Of a DNA stretch of 64,000 nucleotides, positions 1 through 8,253 are shown in pieces (position 1 is the stretch's first letter; each line of letters starts with the position of its first letter). The DNA lies in assembly GCF_004360145.1 (NCBI RefSeq), contig NZ_ML178716.1:124001-188000 (forward strand), written 5' to 3'. The notes under the pieces were generated by a model. It searched no databases and had not been told where the DNA came from. It saw nothing but the letters and a program-made list of their open reading frames with translations. The position numbers were made by a program, and so were the translations under genes. Source of the stretch: Aliiroseovarius marinus (GTDB lineage Bacteria > Pseudomonadota > Alphaproteobacteria > Rhodobacterales > Rhodobacteraceae).

Positions 1-54
1 ATATGTTTCATTGCAAATGATATGAATGTCAAGACTTGGCCGACTAAACCCCAG

Positions 55-69
55 TTAAACCGGCTTTAA
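55..69. promoter_or_regulatory. CtrA-type binding site (TTAA-N7-TTAA)
   Basis: A perfect TTAA-N7-TTAA site lies 25 bp upstream of the ATG at 94. This is the full consensus for the alphaproteobacterial response regulator CtrA. No second full site was noticed in the other upstream regions that I checked. Its position suggests control of the following small gene, but binding is inferred from sequence only. Confidence 0.55.
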
Positions 70-93
70 CCAAACGGACCCCAAGCTGGGTTC

Positions 94-522
94 ATGAAAC
101 AGATTCGCACCCCCCTGACCGGAACCCCTCTTGTCCTGCCGCAGGCCAGCCACCCGTGTGGCACGGCGCAAGACATGCCCCTTCACCCCGCGGATGAGCT
201 GGCTCAGATCCGGGCTGAGTTGAAACGTCTGCATCAGCGCGAAGAAGAGCTGAAGCGGTTCTTTCGCGAAGACGCGCAGGAACAGGATTTCAGAAGCGCC
301 ACGCATGATGTCACCTTGATCGCGCATAAGAAGCGGGTGTTTGATCCGTCAAAGCTGCCGCAATCCATTCTGGCCAATCCCAGATTCTATCGCGACGAGT
401 TGCGCACTTTGATCTCGGCCACCGAGAAGCCGCTGGCCCTGCCCTATCAGGCACTCTTGCCGGTGGTGGACGACTTTGAAGAGGATCTGGTGGAAGAGAC
501 ACTGGACGCGCTGCCAAACTAA
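94..522 (+). CDS. Hypothetical protein, short charged helix
   Basis: I do not recognise the function. The 142-residue product has no signal peptide or membrane segment. Residues of about 40-58 ([18 protein letters not shown]) are heptad-like and may form a short coiled coil, and the last 20 residues are strongly acidic. The ATG is the first in frame after an upstream CtrA-type site, and no strong Shine-Dalgarno sequence is visible. The gene stands alone, about 80 bp before pyrC on the same strand. The codon pattern matches the neighbourhood, so it is likely a real gene. CtrA control would fit a role in motility, cell cycle or gene transfer agent release, but nothing in the protein itself shows this. 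Confidence 0.7.
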   Translation: MKQIRTPLTGTPLVLPQASHPCGTAQDMPLHPADELAQIRAELKRLHQREEELKRFFREDAQEQDFRSATHDVTLIAHKKRVFDPSKLPQSILANPRFYRDELRTLISATEKPLALPYQALLPVVDDFEEDLVEETLDALPN

Positions 523-602
523 AGCATCCGTGGGTCATTCCTTCCTCTGTGACACGCTTTCCTCTGGACCATACAGGCAGGGCTGCGCTATGCCATGCTC
601 CG

Positions 603-1646
603 ATGACCCAGACACTTACGATCCGCCGCCCCGACGACTGGCACCTGCATCTGCGCGATGGCGAGATGTTGAAGACCGTGCTGCCCGAAACCGCGCGCCA
701 TTTCGCACGCGCGATTGTCATGCCGAACCTTGTGCCGCCGGTGGTGACCAAGGCCGATGCCGCCGCCTATCGCGAGCGTATCATGGCAGCCCTGCCCGCA
801 GGCATGTCGTTCGAACCCCTGATGACGCTTTACCTGACCGAGGACACGGATCCCGAAGATCTGGCCGCCGCGCATGCATCGGGACTGATCACATCGGTAA
901 AGCTGTATCCTGCCGGGGCCACGACGAACTCGTCCAGCGGCGTGCAGAACTTCGACAAGGTGCGCCCGGTGCTTGAGAAAATGGCCGAGATTGGCTGCCC
1001 TCTCTGTGTCCACGGCGAGGTCACCGACCGTGAGATCGACATTTTCGACCGCGAGGCCGTATTCATCGACCGTGTGCTGGACCCAATCCGCCGCGCCACG
1101 CCCGAGCTGCGCGTGGTGATGGAGCACATCACTACGAAGGACGGCGCGGAATACGTTAAAGCGAACGAGACCAAGCTGGGCGCGACCATCACCGTGCAGC
1201 ACCTGATACTCGACCGCAACGATATGCTGGTTGGCGGCATGCGCCCGCATTACTACTGCCTGCCGATCCTGAAGCGCGGCGAACACCGCGAGGCGCTGAT
1301 TGCGGCGGCCACCTCTGGCGATCCACGCTTTTTTCTGGGCACAGATAGCGCCCCGCACCCGACCCACGCCAAGGAAAGCGAATGCTGCTCGGCGGGCTGC
1401 TTCACCGCACCCAACGCCCTGTCGATCCTGGCCCGCGCGTTCGAGGCCGAAGGCGCGCTAGACAAGCTGGAAGGCTTCACCTCGCTGCACGGCCCTGCCT
1501 TCTATGGCCTGCCGGTGAACGAGGACACCATCACGCTCACTAAGGTCGACGAACCCGTCACCTATCCCGCGACACTGCCCGCGGGTGATCACACCGTCAC
1601 CACATTCGACCCCGGCTTCCCGCTGCACTGGCGCGTCGACGCCTGA
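603..1646 (+). CDS. pyrC: Dihydroorotase (class II, PyrC type)
   Basis: The enzyme cyclises N-carbamoyl-aspartate to dihydroorotate, the third step of pyrimidine synthesis, in the cytoplasm. The 347-residue length is that of the homodimeric E. coli-type enzyme. The metal-site residues are visible: the HLH pair (His14, His16) in [10 protein letters not shown], the lysine expected to be carboxylated in TSVKLYP (Lys100), His137 in VHGEVTD, His175 in MEH, and Asp248 in GTDSAPH. I chose the ATG that starts the conserved [14 protein letters not shown]; an in-frame ATG 18 codons upstream adds unconserved sequence. pyrE follows after 25 bp, so the two are probably one transcript. Confidence 0.95.
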   Translation: MTQTLTIRRPDDWHLHLRDGEMLKTVLPETARHFARAIVMPNLVPPVVTKADAAAYRERIMAALPAGMSFEPLMTLYLTEDTDPEDLAAAHASGLITSVKLYPAGATTNSSSGVQNFDKVRPVLEKMAEIGCPLCVHGEVTDREIDIFDREAVFIDRVLDPIRRATPELRVVMEHITTKDGAEYVKANETKLGATITVQHLILDRNDMLVGGMRPHYYCLPILKRGEHREALIAAATSGDPRFFLGTDSAPHPTHAKESECCSAGCFTAPNALSILARAFEAEGALDKLEGFTSLHGPAFYGLPVNEDTITLTKVDEPVTYPATLPAGDHTVTTFDPGFPLHWRVDA

Positions 1647-1671
1647 TTTTACTTAACGAGGACCGCTGCCA

Positions 1672-2352
1672 ATGATCCCCTCCACTTTCCCCGCGAAAGA
1701 AGAAATCGCCCGCCTGACCGCCCGGATGCTTCTGGAAATCGGCGCTGTGAACTTCAACACGGATGAACCGTTCACGCTGGCCTCGGGCCTGCCCAGCCCC
1801 AGCTATATCGACTGCCGCAAGCTGATCAGCTTCCCGCGCATCCGCTCGACGCTCATGGATTTCATGGCCGTCACGATCATGCGCGAAGCAGGGTTTGAGG
1901 CGTTCGACAACATCGCAGGCGGCGAAACTGCAGGTATCCCCTTTGGCGCATGGGTTGCCGAACGTCTGGCCCTGCCGATGACCTATGTCCGCAAGAAGCC
2001 CAAGGGCTATGGCAAGAACGCCCGGATCGAAGGTGCGATGGATGACAGCCAGCGCGTGCTGCTGGTCGAGGATCTGACCACGGATGGTGGCTCGAAACTG
2101 TCTTTCGTCGACGCGATTCGCGACACCGGCGCCACCTGTGGCGCCACCGCCGTGATCTTCTATTACGACATTTTCCCCGAGACGGAAAAAACCCTGTCCG
2201 ATCATGGCGTTCAACTGATCCACCTCTGCACCTGGTGGGACGTGCTGGCAGAAGCCAAGGCGCAGGGCGCGTTTTCGGACGAAACGCTGGACGAGGTCGA
2301 GCGCTTCCTGAAAGACCCGCGCGGCTGGCAGGCCGAGCGGATGAACGCCTGA
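1672..2352 (+). CDS. pyrE: Orotate phosphoribosyltransferase
   Basis: Adds ribose-5-phosphate from PRPP to orotate to give OMP, the step after dihydroorotate oxidation. At 226 residues it is a standard type I phosphoribosyltransferase. The PRPP loop is [14 protein letters not shown] (about 128-141), and the flexible catalytic loop is around [12 protein letters not shown]. It follows pyrC closely with an AACGAGGA ribosome site, so the pair forms a pyrimidine mini-operon. The dihydroorotate dehydrogenase gene is not in the window. Nothing odd is seen in the protein. Confidence 0.95.
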   Translation: MIPSTFPAKEEIARLTARMLLEIGAVNFNTDEPFTLASGLPSPSYIDCRKLISFPRIRSTLMDFMAVTIMREAGFEAFDNIAGGETAGIPFGAWVAERLALPMTYVRKKPKGYGKNARIEGAMDDSQRVLLVEDLTTDGGSKLSFVDAIRDTGATCGATAVIFYYDIFPETEKTLSDHGVQLIHLCTWWDVLAEAKAQGAFSDETLDEVERFLKDPRGWQAERMNA

Positions 2353-2383
2353 CAGACACTACATTCTGACAGAGTTTTGCGGG

Positions 2384-2405
2384 ACTCTACCAAATCTGGT
2401 AGAGT
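2384..2405. promoter_or_regulatory. Perfect 9-bp inverted repeat upstream of dnaB
   Basis: ACTCTACCA and TGGTAGAGT are separated by AATC, a perfect palindrome in the pyrE-dnaB gap. The related direct repeats AGAGTTTTGC (2371-2380) and AGAGTTCTGC (2401-2410) flank it. There is no T-run after the stem on either strand, so it looks more like an operator or a leader hairpin than an intrinsic terminator. It could also mark the end of pyrE mRNA. Confidence 0.45.
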
Positions 2406-2419
2406 TCTGCAGACCTGAC

Positions 2420-2439
2420 TTATCCACAAGTTACTCACA
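2420..2439. promoter_or_regulatory. Pair of DnaA boxes upstream of dnaB
   Basis: TTATCCACA (2420-2428) is an exact match to the DnaA box consensus TTATNCACA. TTACTCACA (2431-2439) differs at one position, is in the same orientation, and starts 11 bp later, about one helical turn. The pair ends 63 bp before the dnaB start. This suggests that the initiator DnaA acts at the helicase promoter. There is no AT-rich unwinding region, so an origin is unlikely. Confidence 0.55.
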
Positions 2440-2502
2440 GAAACATACATTTTGCGTCGGACTATCCGAACACGTAAAACAGCGGCCTAAGGACAGGTGG
2501 CG

Positions 2503-3996
2503 ATGAACGAGATCAGCAATATCCAGCAGGGCGAAGCTTCCAATGATGCCGAGGTGCGGGACAGCCTGCCCCATCACATCGAAGCCGAACAGCAGCTTCT
2601 GGGCGCGATCCTGACCAACAACGACGTGTTCGACCGCGTCGCCTCGATCATCAATGCTGGTCATTTCTACGAACCCGTCCACGCCCGCATCTGGGACATT
2701 GCCGCCAGCCGGATTTCCAAGAACGCGCTGGCCAGCCCGGTCACGCTGAAAGCGTTCATGGAGGATGACGAGGGTCTGAAAGAACTGGGTGGCCCCGCCT
2801 ATCTGGCACGGCTTGCGGGTGCTGCGATCTCAAGCTTCGCCGCGCGCGACTATGCGCAGATGATCTATGACCTCGCCATCCGGCGCGAGCTGATCCAGCT
2901 GGGTCAGGACATCGCGGCGAAGGCGCAGAAGGTCGACATCTCGTCCGAACCAAAGGAACAAATCGTCGAGGCCGAACAGGCGCTTTATAAACTGGGCGAA
3001 GCGGGCCAGACCGAAAGCGGCTTCCAAAGCTTCCTGAAAGCCGTGACCGAGGCCGTGCAGGTTGCCAACGCCGCCTATCAACGTGAAGGCGGTATGGCCG
3101 GGATTTCCACGGGGCTGATGGATTTGGACGGCAAGCTGGGCGGCCTTCACCCGTCCGACCTTCTGATCCTTGCGGGGCGTCCCTCGATGGGAAAAACCTC
3201 GCTTGCGACCAACATCGCCTTCAACGTGGCAAAGGCCTATAAGAAGGGCATCAAGCCGGACGGGACCGAGGGCGCGATTTCTGGTGGTGTGGTTGGGTTC
3301 TTCTCGCTCGAGATGTCGGCAGAACAGCTTGCAGGCCGTATTCTGGCCGAAGCGTCCGAGATTTCGTCGCACAAAATTCGTCAGGGTGACATGGATGAAA
3401 ACGAGTTCCGTCGTTTTGTCCAAGCCGCTAAAGATCTGGAAAGCTGCCCGCTGTTCATCGACGACACGCCTGCCCTGCCGATCAGTCAGCTGGCCGCCCG
3501 TGCGCGTCGCTTGAAACGGACCCACGGGCTGGACGTTTTGATCATCGACTATCTGCAGCTGTGCCGCGGCATGTCCGATAACCGCGTGAACGAGATCGCC
3601 GAGATCTCGATGGGGATGAAGGCCATCGCCAAGGAACTGAATATCCCGGTGATCGCGCTGTCCCAGCTGTCGCGTCAGGTGGAAAGCCGCGACGATAAAC
3701 GCCCGCAACTGTCGGACCTGAGGGAATCGGGCTCGATCGAGCAGGATGCCGACGTGGTCATGTTCGTGTTCCGCGAGGAATACTATAAAGAACGCGAAAA
3801 GCCTGGTGATCACGAACTGGACCGCATGGCCGCGTGGCAGGACGAAATGTCGAACCTGCATGGCAAGGCCGAGGTCATCATCGGCAAGCAGCGTCACGGA
3901 CCCATTGGCACGGTCGAACTGTCCTTCGAGGCGCAGTTCACCCGCTTCGGCAACCTTGTCAAACAGTGGCAACAGGGGCCGAGCGACGGGTTTTGA
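2503..3996 (+). CDS. dnaB: Replicative DNA helicase DnaB
   Basis: Hexameric 5'-3' helicase that unwinds DNA ahead of the replication fork and binds primase. The 497 residues show the N-terminal helical domain (LPHHIEAEQQLLGAIL), then the RecA-like ATPase domain. That domain has Walker A GRPSMGKTS near residue 229, Walker B LDVLIIDYLQL, the arginine-rich DLRESGSIEQDAD motif and the C-terminal IIGKQRHGPIGTV. No intein is present. I prefer the ATG at 2503 because AAGGA lies 9 bases before it; the GTG two codons upstream is too close. DnaA boxes precede the gene, which suggests coupling to initiation. It converges on the DUF6314 gene with an 18-bp gap. Confidence 0.96.
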   Translation: MNEISNIQQGEASNDAEVRDSLPHHIEAEQQLLGAILTNNDVFDRVASIINAGHFYEPVHARIWDIAASRISKNALASPVTLKAFMEDDEGLKELGGPAYLARLAGAAISSFAARDYAQMIYDLAIRRELIQLGQDIAAKAQKVDISSEPKEQIVEAEQALYKLGEAGQTESGFQSFLKAVTEAVQVANAAYQREGGMAGISTGLMDLDGKLGGLHPSDLLILAGRPSMGKTSLATNIAFNVAKAYKKGIKPDGTEGAISGGVVGFFSLEMSAEQLAGRILAEASEISSHKIRQGDMDENEFRRFVQAAKDLESCPLFIDDTPALPISQLAARARRLKRTHGLDVLIIDYLQLCRGMSDNRVNEIAEISMGMKAIAKELNIPVIALSQLSRQVESRDDKRPQLSDLRESGSIEQDADVVMFVFREEYYKEREKPGDHELDRMAAWQDEMSNLHGKAEVIIGKQRHGPIGTVELSFEAQFTRFGNLVKQWQQGPSDGF

Positions 3997-4014
3997 TCCG
4001 CTGGGTCGCGCCGC

Positions 4015-4422
4015 CTAGCGCTGATACCGCGTTGTCATCCGATAATCCTTGCGCGGGCCGGACACGGTCCAGACGGACTGCCAGTGGGGCCATGCGCTGA
4101 AATCATAAGACACGCGGTACTGATCTGGATCGCACCAATGCTGGTCTTCAGGGCAGGAATTGGTCAGATCGAAAGTGTGAAAGTCGCGGCCATCTTCGAA
4201 GAGAACCTGAATACGCCCGCCGGACACCTCGCGCCAGTGATATACACGGCTGGCCGCGAAACGGGCACCAGTGTCGGTCACCAGCACCCCGTCTTCACGA
4301 TAGAGCAGCCCATCGGGGCTTGACGAAAACTGTGCCGTGCCGGCCAGACGATGCGTGGCGCCGCCTGCCTCGACAATCTCACGCTCGATCCGCCATTCGC
4401 CCTGAAAATCAGTGAATCTCAC
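4015..4422 (-). CDS. DUF6314 family protein
   Basis: Protein of unknown function, 135 residues. The sequence resembles small Rhodobacteraceae proteins grouped as DUF6314, with FxGxWRIxR at the start and DxYRVxYDFxxWPxWxxxWxVxGPRKDYRM at the end, a pattern suggesting a lipocalin-like beta-barrel. Two cysteines (NSCPEDQHWCDPD) lie near the C-terminus. I chose the GTG start because AAGGGGGGAT precedes it at good spacing and FTDFQGEW follows at once. An ATG 25 codons further upstream gives unconserved sequence and overlaps the purB region. No operon partners. Confidence 0.75.
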   Translation of the reverse strand: MRFTDFQGEWRIEREIVEAGGATHRLAGTAQFSSSPDGLLYREDGVLVTDTGARFAASRVYHWREVSGGRIQVLFEDGRDFHTFDLTNSCPEDQHWCDPDQYRVSYDFSAWPHWQSVWTVSGPRKDYRMTTRYQR

Positions 4423-4550
4423 CCAGATCCCCCCTTTTTCGTCGCAAACATGGGCCCCACGCGCCCATTCGCGGCACGCGTCTCTTGTTCGCTGCATCGC
4501 GGCAGTTTATGAGAAGCGCGACTGCCAACCAAACGAAAAAGGCTCCGCCG

Positions 4551-5858
4551 ATGATCCCTCGTTATGCCCGCCCCGATATGGTCGCCATCTGGTCGCCCGA
4601 AACCAAGTTCAAAATCTGGTACGAGATCGAGGCGCACGCCTGCGACGCCATGGCCGACCTGGGCGTGATCCCGCGTGAAAACGCAGACGCCGTTTGGAAA
4701 GCCAAAGACGTTGAATTCGACGTGGCCCGCATTGACGAGATCGAAGCCGTCACCAAGCATGACGTCATCGCCTTCCTGACCCACCTGGCTGAACATGTCG
4801 GTTCGGAAGAAGCCCGTTTCGTGCACCAGGGCATGACCTCGTCCGACGTTCTGGACACCTGCCTGAACGTGCAGCTGGTGCGCGCTGCCGACCTGCTGCT
4901 GGACGGCATGGACAAGGTTTTGGCCGCCCTGAAAAAACGCGCGCTGGAGCACAAAGACACCGTCCGCGTTGGCCGCTCGCACGGCATTCACGCCGAACCC
5001 ACCACCATGGGCCTGACCTTCGCGCGTTTCTACGCCGAGATGGACCGCAACAAGAACCGTCTGGAAAAAGCCCGCTGGGAAGTCGCCACCGGCGCGATCT
5101 CGGGCGCGGTTGGCACCTTTGCCAACATCGACCCGGCCGTTGAAGAGCACGTCTGCGAAAAGCTGGGCCTGCGCCCCGAGCCGATCAGCACGCAGGTGAT
5201 CCCGCGTGACCGCCACGCCATGTTCTTCGCCACGCTGGGCGTCATCGCATCGTCGATCGAAAACATCGCCGTTGAAATCCGCCACATGCAGCGCACCGAG
5301 GTTCTGGAAGGCGCCGAGTTCTTCTCGATGGGTCAGAAGGGTTCGTCCGCGATGCCGCACAAAAAGAACCCGGTTCTGACCGAAAACCTGACCGGTCTGG
5401 CCCGTCTGGTGCGCATGACCGTGATCCCCGCGATGGAAAACGTGGCGCTGTGGCACGAGCGTGACATTTCGCACTCGTCGGTCGAGCGCGGCATTGGCCC
5501 GGACGCCACCGTCACGCTGGATTTCGCCCTGCACCGTCTGGCTGGGGTTGTCGACAAGATGCTGATCTTCCCCGAGAACATGCTGGACAACATGAACAAA
5601 TTCCCAGGTCTGGTTATGTCGCAGCGCGTACTGCTGGCCCTGACGCAGGCTGGCGTATCGCGTGAAGACGCGTATTCGATGGTGCAACGCAACGCATTGA
5701 AAGTATGGGAAGAGCGTCTGGATTTCCGCGAGCTGCTGCTGGCTGATGAAGCCGTGGTCGAGGCTCTGGGCGTCGACGCGATCAACGAAAAATTCGACAT
5801 GGGCTATCACACCAAGCATGTCGACACGATCTTCAAGCGGGTCTTCGGCGACAGCTGA
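4551..5858 (+). CDS. purB: Adenylosuccinate lyase
   Basis: Catalyses two fumarate eliminations, SAICAR to AICAR and adenylosuccinate to AMP, in purine synthesis. The 435 residues belong to the fumarase/aspartase superfamily, with the signature SSAMPHKKNP at 265-274, the GRSHGIHAEP motif carrying the catalytic histidine near 144-147, and the TSSDVLDT substrate loop near 96. The start is the ATG that begins MIPRYARPDM, the usual N-terminus; a longer in-frame start adds 22 residues of no conserved type. A very small secreted Cys protein follows 67 bp downstream. Confidence 0.96.
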   Translation: MIPRYARPDMVAIWSPETKFKIWYEIEAHACDAMADLGVIPRENADAVWKAKDVEFDVARIDEIEAVTKHDVIAFLTHLAEHVGSEEARFVHQGMTSSDVLDTCLNVQLVRAADLLLDGMDKVLAALKKRALEHKDTVRVGRSHGIHAEPTTMGLTFARFYAEMDRNKNRLEKARWEVATGAISGAVGTFANIDPAVEEHVCEKLGLRPEPISTQVIPRDRHAMFFATLGVIASSIENIAVEIRHMQRTEVLEGAEFFSMGQKGSSAMPHKKNPVLTENLTGLARLVRMTVIPAMENVALWHERDISHSSVERGIGPDATVTLDFALHRLAGVVDKMLIFPENMLDNMNKFPGLVMSQRVLLALTQAGVSREDAYSMVQRNALKVWEERLDFRELLLADEAVVEALGVDAINEKFDMGYHTKHVDTIFKRVFGDS

Positions 5859-5897
5859 TCCGCGCTGAATTTGGGCGCATCGCCCATCTGTGCTATG

Positions 5898-5927
5898 ATA
5901 GGGGCCTTCTGAACAGGAGGCCCCTAT
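5898..5927 (+). promoter_or_regulatory. Hairpin over the ribosome site of the next small gene
   Basis: ATAGGGGCCT and AGGCCCCTAT form a perfect 10-bp inverted repeat with the 10-nt loop TCTGAACAGG. The right arm contains the end of the AGGAGG ribosome site and the first two bases of the ATG at 5926. In RNA this hairpin would hide both. It could act as a translational switch, or double as the end of the purB transcript, though no T-run follows. Confidence 0.5.
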
Positions 5928-6087
5928 GCAATTCAAGACCCTTCTTTTCTCAGCCATGTTGGCCCTTGTCCCAACGCTGTCCATCGCTGGCCAATGCAAC
6001 CGCGGTTCGCATGAAGCATCGACCTGCGCGGCCGGACAGGTTTGGAACGATAAACTACAGGCGTGTGTCGACGAAAAATCGGCCTGA
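5926..6087 (+). CDS. Small secreted cysteine protein (53 aa)
   Basis: A short gene with a clear signal peptide (MQFKTLLFSAMLALVPTLSIAG, cleavage after SIA or SIAG). About 32 mature residues follow, with three cysteines in QCNRGSHEASTCAAG and ACVDEKSA. An AGGAGG ribosome site precedes the ATG. The spacing of Cys, aromatic and Gly residues resembles short chitin-binding-like modules seen in small exported proteins of this family of bacteria, but I cannot assign a ligand. It lies directly after purB. The perfect hairpin over its start suggests regulated translation. Confidence 0.7.
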   Translation: MQFKTLLFSAMLALVPTLSIAGQCNRGSHEASTCAAGQVWNDKLQACVDEKSA

Positions 6088-6157
6088 TCCGCCCGGCGTA
6101 AAGGTGGTTTTAACCCACAGCTGTCAATCTGCCTGAAACCAAGGCGGAGGTGGCGCT

Positions 6158-7276
6158 GTGCCAAATGACATGACGGTTGGGGCAGACCTGATTCCCGGGG
6201 AAGGTCCAGGGCAGGTTATGCCCAATGGTGCTCCTGACCCGACGATCAATCCGGCGCAACCTCTGCGCCATCTTCCCCGGCATCTCTCGCGGCGTCAAAA
6301 GGCGGCCATCATCGTGCGGCTTTTGCTGGCGGAAGGTGCTGCATTGGCCCTGCAGGATCTTCCAGACAGTTTGCAGGGGGAGCTGGTCCACCAGATGTCC
6401 ACAATGCGCTATGTGGACCGAGCCACCCTGAAAGCAGTGATTGATGAGTTTGTCTACGAGATCGAAGAGATCGGACTGTCCTTCCCCGGCGGTCTGGAAA
6501 ACACGCTATCCGTGCTTGATGGCACGATCAGCCCGGCCACAGCTGCGCGCGTGCGCGAACTTTCCGGCGTCGAGATCGCGCATGATCCTTGGATTACGGT
6601 CTCTAACACACCAATCGAGCAACTGTTGCCGTTGTTAGAATCCGAAAGCGCCGAAGTCTCGGCGGTGTTGTTGTCTAAGCTGAAAACCTCGGTCGCAGCC
6701 GATCTCCTGGGCAAGTTGCCCGGGCAGACCGCCCGCAAGATCGCGTTTGCGGTGTCGTTGACCAGTACCATCGCGCCCAATGTCGTCGCGCGGATCGGGC
6801 GATCACTGGCAGAGCAGCTCAGCGACCGGCCCGCGAAAGCCTTTGACGACGATCCCAGCGAACGCGTGGGCTCGATCCTCAACGTCTCGGCCGCGACGAC
6901 GCGGGAAGAGGTTTTGGATGGATTGGAGCAAGAAGACACCGTATTTGCCAGCGCCGTGCGCAAGTCCATCTTCACCTTCGCCAACATCCCCGAACGTCTG
7001 CAACCGGGCGACGTGCCAAAAGTCACCAAGGATGTCGATCAGGCGGTACTTGTCACAGCTCTCGCCGCAGCCACGGGCGATCTTGAGCCTGTCGCGAATT
7101 TCATCCTCGACGCTATGTCGAAACGCTTGGCCGAGGGCATCCGGGAAGAAATGGCAGAGCGTGGCGCCGTCAAACCTGCCGACGGGGATGCCGCCATGAA
7201 CGAGGTGATCGCCCAGATCCGCCTTCTTGAAACCGAGGGCGAGATCACGTTGATCACGCCTGACGAAGATGACTGA
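6158..7276 (+). CDS. fliG: FliG-family flagellar motor switch protein
   Basis: FliG sits on the cytoplasmic face of the MS ring and transmits torque from the stator. The 372 residues match FliG end to end. The N-terminal ring-binding part contains LSRRQKAAIIVRLLLAEGAA near 43-62. The middle domain follows. The C-terminal torque domain has EEVLDGLEQEDTVFASAVRKS, FTFANIPERL and VTKDVDQAVLVTAL, and ends in RLLETEGEITLI. The start is GTG with GGCGGAGG seven bases upstream. The first 40 residues, rich in Pro and Gly, are an unconserved extension. No other flagellar gene is in the window, so it is detached from any main cluster; it may be the only FliG or a second copy. Confidence 0.8.
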   Translation: MPNDMTVGADLIPGEGPGQVMPNGAPDPTINPAQPLRHLPRHLSRRQKAAIIVRLLLAEGAALALQDLPDSLQGELVHQMSTMRYVDRATLKAVIDEFVYEIEEIGLSFPGGLENTLSVLDGTISPATAARVRELSGVEIAHDPWITVSNTPIEQLLPLLESESAEVSAVLLSKLKTSVAADLLGKLPGQTARKIAFAVSLTSTIAPNVVARIGRSLAEQLSDRPAKAFDDDPSERVGSILNVSAATTREEVLDGLEQEDTVFASAVRKSIFTFANIPERLQPGDVPKVTKDVDQAVLVTALAAATGDLEPVANFILDAMSKRLAEGIREEMAERGAVKPADGDAAMNEVIAQIRLLETEGEITLITPDEDD

Positions 7277-7368
7277 CACCAAGGCTGAAGCTTGCAGGCT
7301 GCAGCGCTGCCCGCTATGTGTGACCGGCGGCCCATTCGGATGATGGGCACAAGACCGGGAGCGACCAA

Positions 7369-8250
7369 ATGGTGCAAGAAAAACGTGGTGTAGGCCCCTA
7401 TCTGACCCACTTGGCGCTGGCCAGTGTGCTGAACCTGCCCCGCATCCTGCCCTATAAAATGCGCCTGCCCGTTGTCGGTTGGTTTGCGTCGCGCGTCATC
7501 GGTCCCGTTGCGGGCTATGACAAGCGCATCCGCAACAATCTGGCGCTGACCTTTCCCGATATGCCGGCGGACGAGGTCAAACGCATGGAGCGTGCGGTTT
7601 TGACCAATGCAGGCCGGTTCCTGGCCGAGATGTGGTCGGGCGACGATCTGTTCAATCGCATGAAAAACACCCAGCTCAGCGGGCCGGGTGTCGCCGCGCT
7701 GGAACAAGCCAAGGCCGAGGGGCGCCCGATCATCGCAACCTCGGGCCATTTCGGCAATTACGACGCGGCCCGTTCTGTTCTGATCCAATCAGGTTTCAAC
7801 ACCGGCGCGCTATATCGCCCGATGTCCAACGCCTATTTCAACGAAAGCTACATCAAGCGCATGGAAGGCTTCGAAGGCAAGGCGTTCGAACAATCCCGAC
7901 GCGGCATGGGCAGCATGGTCAAGCATCTGCGCAGTGGTGGGTTGTTGGCGATCCTTTTGGATCAGCGCGAAGATCAAGGCGCTAAGCTCAGCTTTTTCGG
8001 AAAGCCCGCAATGACCACGCTCGCCATTGCCGAGATGGCCCTGAAATACAACACGTTGTTCATCCCGGTCTTCGCGATCCGCAAGGAAAATGGCGTGGAT
8101 TTCGACGTCGTGGTCGAGGAACCGATCGAACACTCGGATCCTGAAACCATGATGCAGGAATTCAACGACAGGTTCGAAGCGCGCGTGCGCCAGAACATGG
8201 ATCAGTTCCTGTGGATCCACAAACGTTGGCAGATGCCGGACGAGGTGTAA
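7369..8250 (+). CDS. Lipid A biosynthesis (lauroyl) acyltransferase family
   Basis: Member of the LpxL/HtrB group of lysophospholipid acyltransferase-like enzymes, which add secondary acyl chains to lipid A at the inner face of the inner membrane. The 293 residues have the catalytic H-x4-D/E motif as GHFGNYD (His127, Asp132), a following ALYRPMSN segment, and DQREDQG where the family has its third conserved block. The N-terminal segment around residues 10-48 is hydrophobic and may anchor the protein. It stands alone between the fliG-like gene and a convergent DUF1223 gene, with only 3 bp between stop codons. Which acyl chain it uses cannot be read from the sequence. Confidence 0.85.
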   Translation: MVQEKRGVGPYLTHLALASVLNLPRILPYKMRLPVVGWFASRVIGPVAGYDKRIRNNLALTFPDMPADEVKRMERAVLTNAGRFLAEMWSGDDLFNRMKNTQLSGPGVAALEQAKAEGRPIIATSGHFGNYDAARSVLIQSGFNTGALYRPMSNAYFNESYIKRMEGFEGKAFEQSRRGMGSMVKHLRSGGLLAILLDQREDQGAKLSFFGKPAMTTLAIAEMALKYNTLFIPVFAIRKENGVDFDVVVEEPIEHSDPETMMQEFNDRFEARVRQNMDQFLWIHKRWQMPDEV

Positions 8251-8253
8251 CCG

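Noticed and set aside
2371-2502. DnaA-box region as a replication origin
   Set aside because: Only two boxes, no AT-rich unwinding element, and no usual origin neighbours.
4419-6164. Long minus-strand reading frame (581 codons) opposite purB
   Set aside because: It is antisense to the whole of purB, has low-complexity His/Gln/Arg-rich sequence and no family motif. Open antisense frames are expected in high-GC genes.
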